Assembly (NCBI RefSeq): GCF_039926425.1
Contig: NZ_JBDSWZ010000149.1
Location: 1-20,085 of the forward strand
Length of the DNA: 20,085 nucleotides
Source of the DNA: Dokdonella_A sp039926425
GTDB taxonomy: Bacteria > Pseudomonadota > Gammaproteobacteria > Xanthomonadales > Rhodanobacteraceae
Direction of reading: 5' to 3'
This document shows positions 14,007 to 20,085 of the stretch, piece by piece. Every line of letters begins with the position of its first letter. The stretch's first letter is position 1. The notes below the pieces were generated by a model. The model was not told the DNA's origin. It searched no databases and saw only the letters and a program-made list of their open reading frames with translations. The translations under genes were made by a program, and so were the position numbers.

Positions 14007-14948
14007 ATGACCACTGAACCCGGCACTGCCGCAGCGCCCACCGAGCCGACGGACCTCGCGACGCTGTATCGCGAGAGCGGGATCGACGAGGTCTTCGACA
14101 AGCTCAACGCCGACCTCGTTGGTCTGGTGCCGGTGAAGTCGCGCATCCGAGAGATCGCCGCGCTGCTGCTTGTCGACAATGCCCGGCGCTCCGCGGGATT
14201 GGGCAAAGGCGCCGGTGCTCCGAGCCTGCACATGAGTTTCACCGGCAATCCCGGAACCGGAAAGACGACGGTTGCGTTGCGGATGGCGGAAATCCTGCAT
14301 CGGCTTGGCTACATCCGGCGCAATCAGTTGATCGCGGTGACACGTGACGATCTGGTCGGCCAGTACATCGGGCACACCGCGCCGAAAACGAAAGAGGTAC
14401 TCAAGCGTGCGCTGGGCGGCGTATTGTTCATTGACGAGGCGTATTACTTGTACCGCCCGGAAAACGAGCGCGACTACGGCCAGGAAGTGATCGAGATCCT
14501 GTTGCAGGTGATGGAGAACCAGCGCGACGACCTCGTCGTGATCCTCGCCGGCTACAAGCCGCGCATGGAAACGTTCTTCCACAGCAATCCGGGCATTGCG
14601 TCGCGCATCGCGCATCATCTCGATTTCCCCGACTACGGCGTCGACGAACTGCTGCAGATCACGCAGCTGATCGCCGAACGCATCGACTACCGGTTCGATG
14701 AAACGGCGCTCGCAACGTTGCGCGAGTACATCGGGCTGCGCATCGCCCAGCCGCATTTTGCCAACGCACGCTCGATGCGCAATGCAATCGATCGGGCGCG
14801 CCTGCGACAGGCCGGTCGCTTGTTCGCCAATTCGGCAACGGACGCAGCGCCGGATCGCAACAGCCTCATGACGATAAAGGAAGAAGACATTCGTGCCAGC
14901 CGCGTGTTCCAGGGCGGGCGCGACCATTCAGACGTCAAGGGTTCGTGA
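14007..14948 (+). CDS. cbbX: Red-type Rubisco activase CbbX (AAA+)
   Basis: A 313-residue AAA+ ATPase that pulls the C-terminal tail of red-type Rubisco into its pore to release inhibitory sugar phosphates. Visible elements are Walker A GNPGTGKTT (80-88), pore loop YIGHT (120-124), Walker B VLFIDEAY (139-146), a sensor region (VVILAGYKPRME) and a likely arginine finger R200 in NPGIASRI. Its presence directly after cbbLS is the standard red-type arrangement and fits the tail seen on CbbL. Activity in this family is stimulated by RuBP. GAGGGA upstream of the ATG serves as ribosome binding site. cbbF starts 15 bases downstream. Confidence 0.97.
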   Translation: MTTEPGTAAAPTEPTDLATLYRESGIDEVFDKLNADLVGLVPVKSRIREIAALLLVDNARRSAGLGKGAGAPSLHMSFTGNPGTGKTTVALRMAEILHRLGYIRRNQLIAVTRDDLVGQYIGHTAPKTKEVLKRALGGVLFIDEAYYLYRPENERDYGQEVIEILLQVMENQRDDLVVILAGYKPRMETFFHSNPGIASRIAHHLDFPDYGVDELLQITQLIAERIDYRFDETALATLREYIGLRIAQPHFANARSMRNAIDRARLRQAGRLFANSATDAAPDRNSLMTIKEEDIRASRVFQGGRDHSDVKGS

Positions 14949-14963
14949 ACCGGGAGAGGTCTC

Positions 14964-16043
14964 ATGCTGCACGGTCGTACCACCCTGTCAAAATTCCTGA
15001 TCGAGCAACTGAAGGACTCGGCAGATCGTCAGGCACTTGCGGCGTTGCTCGTCGACGTCGCTGCGGCGATCAAGGCGATCAGTGCAGTTGCCGCCAAAGG
15101 CGCACTCGCCGGCCAGCAGGGAACGCTCGACACCGTCAATGTGCAAGGTGAGGCGCAGAAACCGCTCGACGTCCTGACCAACGAAATCATCCTGCGCCAC
15201 TGCGACTGGGGTGGACTCGTTGCCGGCATGGCGTCCGAGGAGATGGACGAGCCATTCGAGATTCCGTCCGAATACGCGCGCGGAAAACTGTTGTTGCTGT
15301 TCGATCCGCTCGATGGATCGGCCAACGTCGATCTCAACAGCGCGATCGGCACGATCTTCTCGGTGCTGGAGCATCCTCACGAAACAGCGCCTGCACTGCC
15401 CGACTTTCTGCAGCCGGGAAAAAAGCAGCTTGCCGCGGGTTACGCAATCTACGGTCCGTCAACGATTCTTGTGCTCAGCGTCGGACAGGGCACGCACGGC
15501 TTCACGCTCGATCGCGAAATCGGCAATTTCATCCTGACGCACCCCGACATGCGCGTGCCGGTGGAAACCAGCGAGTTCGCGATCAATGCGTCGAACGAGC
15601 GCTTCTGGGAACCGCCGATGCAGCGCTATGTGGAGGAATGCAAAGCTGGCAAGACCGGACCCCGCGGCCGCGACTTCAACATGCGCTGGATCGCCGCGAT
15701 GGTCGGCGAAGTGCATCGCATCCTGATCCGTGGCGGCGTGTTCATGTATCCGCGCGACAATAAGGATCCTTCGAAGGCCGGTCGACTGCGCCTGATGTAC
15801 GAAGCGAATCCGATGGCCATGTTGATCGAGCAGGCCGGCGGTGCCGCCTCGACCGGCCGCGCACGGATGCTCGACCAGCAGCCGGAAGAACTGCATCAGC
15901 GCATCGGCGTGGTCCTGGGCTCGCGCGCGGAAGTCGAACGGATCGAGTCGTACCATCAGAACTTTGACGCCGGCACCGACAAGCCCTTCATTTCACCGCT
16001 GTTCAACGAGCGTTCGTTGTTCCGCCCCGAAGCACGTGCCTGA
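14964..16043 (+). CDS. cbbF: Class I fructose-1,6-bisphosphatase
   Basis: A 359-residue phosphatase that converts fructose-1,6-bisphosphate (and in some autotrophs sedoheptulose-1,7-bisphosphate) to the monophosphate in the regenerative part of the Calvin cycle. Metal-binding motifs are intact: ASEEMDE (E92 and E93) and DPLDGSANVD (D114-D123), followed by GTIFSVL. The substrate-binding part includes NMRWIAAMVGEVHRIL, then GGVFMYP and LMYEANPMAMLIEQAGG. Length and motifs are those of bacterial class I enzymes. A GGGAGAGG site precedes the ATG by six bases. The operon position between cbbX and prk supports a Calvin-cycle-dedicated copy. Confidence 0.97.
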   Translation: MLHGRTTLSKFLIEQLKDSADRQALAALLVDVAAAIKAISAVAAKGALAGQQGTLDTVNVQGEAQKPLDVLTNEIILRHCDWGGLVAGMASEEMDEPFEIPSEYARGKLLLLFDPLDGSANVDLNSAIGTIFSVLEHPHETAPALPDFLQPGKKQLAAGYAIYGPSTILVLSVGQGTHGFTLDREIGNFILTHPDMRVPVETSEFAINASNERFWEPPMQRYVEECKAGKTGPRGRDFNMRWIAAMVGEVHRILIRGGVFMYPRDNKDPSKAGRLRLMYEANPMAMLIEQAGGAASTGRARMLDQQPEELHQRIGVVLGSRAEVERIESYHQNFDAGTDKPFISPLFNERSLFRPEARA

Positions 16044-16064
16044 CGCACCAGGGAGACAACGGCC

Positions 16065-16946
16065 ATGTCCATCCAGCATCCCGTGATTGCGGTGACCGGT
16101 TCCTCGGGAGCCGGCACCACCACGGTCATGACCAGCTTCGTCAACATCTTCCGACGCGAAGGTGTCAACGCGCAGATGGTCGAGGGCGACTCCTTCCATC
16201 TGTACGACCGCCTCGAAATGCGCGCGGCGATGAAGAAGGCCGAAGGCGAGGGCAATCGGCACTTCAGTCATTTCGGACCCGAAGCGAACCTGTTCCGTGA
16301 GCTTGAGGCGCTGTTCCGCGACTATGGACAGACCGGCAAGGGCAGGTTTCGCAAGTATCTGCACGACGAAGGGGAAGCGGCCCCGTACCAGCAGCAGCCG
16401 GGCACGTTCACGCCGTGGGAAGAGGTTCCTCCGAATTCCGATCTGCTTTTCTATGAGGGGCTGCATGGCGCTGCGGTCGATGGCGACATCGATGTCGGCA
16501 AGCATGCAGACCTGCTGGTTGGCGTCGTGCCGACGCTCAACCTCGAGTGGATCCAGAAGCTCCATCGCGACAAGAGCATGCGCGGTTACACCCAGGAGGC
16601 CGTCACCGAAACGATCCTGCGGCGCATGCCCGACTACGTGAGCCATATCTGTCCGCAGTTCTCGCGCACGCATGTGAATTTCCAGCGCGTACCGATCGTC
16701 GACACCTCCAACCCCTTCATCGCGCGCTACATCCCGACCGCGGACGAAAGCTTCATCGTGATTCGCTTCGCCAGCCCGCGCGGAATCGATTTCCCGTACC
16801 TGCTGAGCATGCTGCACGATTCCTTCATGAGCCGCGCAAATACGATCGTCGCACCCGGCGGCAAGATGGGTCTCGCAATGGAACTGATCTTCACGCCGCT
16901 GATCCTGCAGTTGATGGATCGCAAGCGCCGGTCGGGTTCGGCATGA
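16065..16946 (+). CDS. cbbP: Phosphoribulokinase
   Basis: A 293-residue kinase that makes ribulose-1,5-bisphosphate from ribulose-5-phosphate and ATP, the step unique to the Calvin cycle alongside Rubisco. P-loop GSSGAGTTT lies at residues 12-20, the catalytic-base region EGDSFH at 40-45 (D42), and the Walker B-like LLFYEGLHG at 127-135 (E131). HRDKSMRGYTQEAVTETILRR is the ribulose-phosphate-binding stretch. The short length is typical of the octameric proteobacterial class, which is allosterically activated by NADH rather than by thioredoxin. A GGGAGA site precedes the start. The stop overlaps the transketolase start by ATGA, which indicates translational coupling. Confidence 0.98.
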   Translation: MSIQHPVIAVTGSSGAGTTTVMTSFVNIFRREGVNAQMVEGDSFHLYDRLEMRAAMKKAEGEGNRHFSHFGPEANLFRELEALFRDYGQTGKGRFRKYLHDEGEAAPYQQQPGTFTPWEEVPPNSDLLFYEGLHGAAVDGDIDVGKHADLLVGVVPTLNLEWIQKLHRDKSMRGYTQEAVTETILRRMPDYVSHICPQFSRTHVNFQRVPIVDTSNPFIARYIPTADESFIVIRFASPRGIDFPYLLSMLHDSFMSRANTIVAPGGKMGLAMELIFTPLILQLMDRKRRSGSA

Positions 16947-19006
16947 CTCGGGCCTCTTTGTTCGAGCCGATCCAGGCGCGTGCCGATTCGGACGAGCGGG
17001 TGCAGCGCGACATGACCAACGCCATCCGTTTCCTCGCTGCCGACGCGGTGCAGGCGGCAAACTCGGGTCATCCTGGCGCACCTCTCGGAATGGCCGAAAT
17101 CGCATGGGTGTTGTGGACGCGGCATCTTCGCCACAACCCGGCGCATCCGTCGTGGATCAATCGCGACCGTTTCGTGTTGTCGAACGGTCATGGCTCGATG
17201 CTGTTGTATGCATTGCTCCACCTCACCGGGTACGACCTGCCGCTCGATGAATTGAAGCGCTTCCGCCAACTGCACAGCAAGACACCCGGCCACCCCGAGC
17301 TCGGCATGACGCCGGGTGTGGAGACGACCACCGGCCCGCTCGGCCAAGGGCTTTCGAACGGCGTCGGCATGGCTCTCGCCGAAGCATTGCTGGCGCGCGA
17401 GTTCAATCGCGACGGTCACGCACCGATCGATCACCACACCTACGTGTTCCTCGGCGATGGTTGCCTGATGGAAGGCATCAGCCACGAGGTCGCGTCGCTC
17501 GCCGGAACGCTGGGCCTCGGCAAACTGATCTGCTTCTACGACGACAATGGCATCTCGATCGATGGCGACGTGAAGCACTGGTTCACCGACGACACGCCGA
17601 AGCGGTTCGAAGCGTACGGCTGGCACGTGGTGCCTGCGATTGATGGTCACGACACCCAGGCGATCGAGCGCGCACTGGTCGAGGCGCGCGCACGGGGAGA
17701 TGCGCCAAGCCTGCTGTGCTGCCGCACCGTGATCGGAAAGGGCAGCCCGGGCAAGGCCGGCAGCCACGACGTGCACGGCGCACCGCTCGGGAACGACGAC
17801 CTCGCTGCAATGCGCGCGTCGCTCGGGTGGTCGCATGCGCCATTCGAGATTCCGGCAGACACAAGTGCGCGATGGAACGCGCGCAAGGCCGGCCAGCGGC
17901 TGGAGTCCGAATGGCAGCTGCGTTTCGACGCGTATGCACGCGCGTTTCCGGAGCTCGCGGCCGAGTTGAAGCGACGCATCGCGCGCGACCTGCCTGTCGA
18001 CTTCATCGACCGGACGCACGCGTTGATCGCACAGACGCAAGCTGCCGCGCAGACGATCGCGACACGCAAGGCATCGCAGAATGCGCTTGACGCACTGGCG
18101 CCGCTGCTGCCGGAACTGCTCGGCGGCTCGGCGGATCTCACCGGTTCCAACCTGACCAACTTCAAGGGAGCCATTCCGGTTCGTCGCGACGGCAACGGCC
18201 CGGCCTACGGCAATCACATCAACTACGGCGTGCGCGAGTTCGGCATGAGCGCGGTGATGAACGGCATTGCGCTGCACGGCGGGTATCTTCCGTACGGCGG
18301 CACGTTCCTCACGTTTTCCGACTACAGCCGCAATGCGATCCGCATGGCCGCACTGATGCGGCTGCGCGTGATCCACGTGCTGACGCACGATTCGATCGGT
18401 CTCGGCGAAGATGGCCCGACACACCAGCCGGTCGAACACGTCACGAGCCTTCGTCTGATTCCGGACCTGCGCGTATGGCGACCCTGCGACGCGACCGAGA
18501 CCGCTGCTGCATGGATTGCCGCGATCGCGCGTCGCGACGGACCGACCGCATTGATCCTGTCGCGACAGAACCTGACACCCCAACCCCGCGAAGACATCCA
18601 GGTTGCCGACATTGCGCGCGGTGGCTACATCCTCGCCGACGATGACCAGCCGCACGCGGTGGCCATCGCGACGGGCTCGGAAGTGGATCTGGCGATGAAG
18701 GCGCGCGCCGAACTCGGCCACGAAGGCATCCGACTGCGCGTCGTGTCGATGCCGTGCATGGAACTGTTCGCAAGCCAGGGATTGGAGTGGCGCGAACGGG
18801 TTCTGCCGACCGGCGTGCCGCGCATCGCGATCGAAGCGGGCAGCACGATGCCATGGCACCGCTTCGTCGGCGAGAGCGGCATCGTGATCGGCCTCGACCG
18901 CTTCGGCGAGTCGGCTCCTGCGCCGGCGCTGTTCGAACTGTTCGGCATCACGGCGGCGAACCTCGTTTCGAACGTGCGTTCGCTGCTGTCGAAGGCGACC
19001 GCATGA
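16943..19006 (+). CDS. cbbT: Transketolase
   Basis: A 687-residue thiamine-diphosphate enzyme that moves two-carbon units between sugar phosphates and regenerates pentose phosphates for the Calvin cycle. Substrate histidines appear in SGHPG (H43), NGHG (H83) and SHDVHGAP (H275/H279). The ThDP/metal motif is GDG (171-173) followed by N202. The catalytic Glu is E432 in VREFGMS, and LTHDSIGLGEDGPTHQP follows. The ATG at 16943 overlaps the prk stop; the frame stays open further upstream but that part lies inside prk. The end overlaps the next gene by ATGA. Length is slightly above the ~660 usual for bacterial transketolases. Confidence 0.98.
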   Translation: MTRASLFEPIQARADSDERVQRDMTNAIRFLAADAVQAANSGHPGAPLGMAEIAWVLWTRHLRHNPAHPSWINRDRFVLSNGHGSMLLYALLHLTGYDLPLDELKRFRQLHSKTPGHPELGMTPGVETTTGPLGQGLSNGVGMALAEALLAREFNRDGHAPIDHHTYVFLGDGCLMEGISHEVASLAGTLGLGKLICFYDDNGISIDGDVKHWFTDDTPKRFEAYGWHVVPAIDGHDTQAIERALVEARARGDAPSLLCCRTVIGKGSPGKAGSHDVHGAPLGNDDLAAMRASLGWSHAPFEIPADTSARWNARKAGQRLESEWQLRFDAYARAFPELAAELKRRIARDLPVDFIDRTHALIAQTQAAAQTIATRKASQNALDALAPLLPELLGGSADLTGSNLTNFKGAIPVRRDGNGPAYGNHINYGVREFGMSAVMNGIALHGGYLPYGGTFLTFSDYSRNAIRMAALMRLRVIHVLTHDSIGLGEDGPTHQPVEHVTSLRLIPDLRVWRPCDATETAAAWIAAIARRDGPTALILSRQNLTPQPREDIQVADIARGGYILADDDQPHAVAIATGSEVDLAMKARAELGHEGIRLRVVSMPCMELFASQGLEWRERVLPTGVPRIAIEAGSTMPWHRFVGESGIVIGLDRFGESAPAPALFELFGITAANLVSNVRSLLSKATA

Positions 19007-19692
19007 GCACGCGACGTTTTCGAGCGGTGCTGTTCGACATGGATGGGACTCTTGTGCATACCGCGCCGGACATCACTGCGGCGTTGAACGCCTCGTTGCA
19101 GTCGAATGGCTTGGAGGCAACCGACGAGCAGACGATCGAGAATCGCATCGGCAAGGGCGCGCGGTCTCTGGTTGCGCGGGTGATGGCGCTCCAGGGCGTC
19201 GTCGACGACGAGGCGCTCGTCGATCGCGTGTTGAATGACTACTTCAGTGGATACCTGTCCCACGTTGGCCGGTCCGGTTCGGTCTACGCCGGCGGTGTCG
19301 GGTGCCTGCGCGCGCTGCGCGCCAACGGCATCCGCACGGCGGTCGTCACCAATGCCTTGCAGCGTTCCGCCGAAGCGACGCTTGGTCACTACGGTCTTGC
19401 GGAGCATCTGGACCTGATCGTCGGCGGCGATCCCGCGACGCAGCCCAAGCCGCATCCGGAGCGACTGCTGATCGCGATGCGCACCTTGGGTGCGTTCCCG
19501 GCGGACACGCTGATGGTCGGTGACTCGTCGAACGACGTTCTCGCGGCGCGGGCGTCCGGCTGTTCGATCGTCGTGCTTCCGCATGGCTACAACGAAGGCC
19601 GCCCGGTGTCGGAGCTCGGCTGCGACATCATCGGCGCACTCGACGAGGTGGCCGCGTACGTCGGCGCAGCCACGACGGTCGAGTGCGGTTGA
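19003..19692 (+). CDS. cbbZ: Phosphoglycolate phosphatase (HAD family)
   Basis: A 229-residue haloacid-dehalogenase-type phosphatase. The four HAD motifs are present: DMDGT (D12, D14), VTNA with T116, K149 in QPKPHPE, and GDSSND (D174, D178). In Calvin operons this gene removes 2-phosphoglycolate, the toxic by-product of Rubisco oxygenation, feeding glycolate into photorespiratory salvage. The operon position directly after transketolase matches cbbZ of Cupriavidus. The ATG at 19003 overlaps the transketolase stop. Substrate preference is inferred from context, since HAD phosphatases are hard to tell apart by sequence. Confidence 0.93.
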   Translation: MSTRRFRAVLFDMDGTLVHTAPDITAALNASLQSNGLEATDEQTIENRIGKGARSLVARVMALQGVVDDEALVDRVLNDYFSGYLSHVGRSGSVYAGGVGCLRALRANGIRTAVVTNALQRSAEATLGHYGLAEHLDLIVGGDPATQPKPHPERLLIAMRTLGAFPADTLMVGDSSNDVLAARASGCSIVVLPHGYNEGRPVSELGCDIIGALDEVAAYVGAATTVECG

Positions 19693-19753
19693 GTGCTGCC
19701 GGCTCTCGCGACGCCCCGATCCTTCATTCCATCAACGCAAGGAACCCTTCGCC

Positions 19754-20085
19754 ATGGCCTTCATCAGCTTGCGCCAACTGCTCGACCACGCTGCAGAGAA
19801 CGGCTATGGCGTGCCTGCGTTCAACGTCAACAACCTCGAGCAGATCCAGGCGATCATGCAGGCAGCGCAGGAAACCGACAGTCCGGTGATCCTCCAAGCG
19901 TCAGCGGGCGCACGCAAATACGCAGGTGAGCCTTATCTGCGTCACCTGATGCTGGCCGCGGTTGAATCGCATCCCGACATTCCGCTGGTGCTGCACCAGG
20001 ATCACGGTGCATCGCCCGACGTCTGCCAGCAGTCGATCCGCTCGGGCTTCACGTCGGTGATGATGGACGGCTCCTTGCTGGCGGA
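19754..20085 (+). CDS. cbbA: Class II fructose-bisphosphate aldolase, 5' part only
   Basis: The first 110 residues of a zinc-dependent aldolase, cut by the window end. It joins triose phosphates to fructose- and sedoheptulose-bisphosphate in the Calvin cycle. YGVPAFNVNNLEQIQAIM (18-35), QASAGARKYAG (48-58) and LVLHQDHGASPD (78-89) are diagnostic; D83 is the likely proton donor and H84 the first zinc ligand. ARKYAG places it in the branch of class II enzymes common in autotroph operons, apart from E. coli FbaA. AAGGA lies about ten bases before the ATG. A 61-base gap separates it from cbbZ, the widest in the operon; no terminator or gap/pgk genes lie between. Confidence 0.95.
   Translation, partial: MAFISLRQLLDHAAENGYGVPAFNVNNLEQIQAIMQAAQETDSPVILQASAGARKYAGEPYLRHLMLAAVESHPDIPLVLHQDHGASPDVCQQSIRSGFTSVMMDGSLLA

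Noticed and set aside
11982..14927. A 981-codon open frame on the minus strand opposite cbbL, cbbS and cbbX
   Set aside because: It is a shadow of three certain genes in GC-rich DNA. The translation is rich in Arg, His, Asp and Val with no recognisable domain.

Overview
The window is GC-rich, densely coding bacterial DNA. It looks like a Gammaproteobacterium of the Xanthomonadales/Rhodanobacteraceae kind. That placement is an inference from gene style: a periplasmic GH20 hexosaminidase with a long C-terminal extension, a secreted HzsA-related protein ending in a VFGNGFD tail, and REP-like 'attcccgc-gaaa-gcggg' repeats. No rRNA or other definitive marker is present, so the assignment is tentative.

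Left part (1-6000). The window opens inside the 3' end of a GH20 beta-N-acetylhexosaminidase. A pair of inverted REP-like repeats follows, then a small GIY-YIG/T5orf172-type protein. Convergent to it is a three-gene minus-strand operon: a [2Fe-2S] subunit, a Tat-exported molybdopterin subunit and a membrane-anchored triheme cytochrome c. Together these form a periplasm-facing aldehyde or N-heterocycle dehydrogenase that would pass electrons to the respiratory chain.

Middle part (6000-10900). After a 414-base divergent gap comes a secreted HzsA-related beta-propeller protein with one CxxCH haem site. Next is a two-gene unit: a fusion of a cyclic-nucleotide-binding-like domain with a thioredoxin-reductase-like flavoprotein that lacks the redox CxxC, followed 19 bases later by a 102-residue UBP-type zinc finger.

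Right part (10900-20085). A divergent cbbR / cbbLSX-F-P-T-Z-A cluster encodes a nearly complete Calvin-Benson-Bassham module. It contains a LysR regulator, red-type (form IC-like) Rubisco large and small subunits, the CbbX activase, class I fructose-1,6-bisphosphatase, phosphoribulokinase, transketolase, phosphoglycolate phosphatase and the start of class II fructose-bisphosphate aldolase, which runs off the window. Genes are spaced 0-60 bases apart, and the prk-tkt and tkt-gph junctions overlap by ATGA, so this is one operon. The cbbR-cbbL gap holds palindromes that fit the TNA-N7/8-TNA CbbR site. The organism can probably fix CO2 and detoxify 2-phosphoglycolate. The oxidoreductase and scavenging genes on the left suggest a facultative (mixotrophic) lifestyle; this last point is inference.

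No tRNA, rRNA, CRISPR array, transposase or phage gene was seen. I did not find a wholly new system. The least explained parts are the cNMP-like/flavoprotein plus UBP zinc-finger pair and the HzsA-related protein with its conserved-looking tail.
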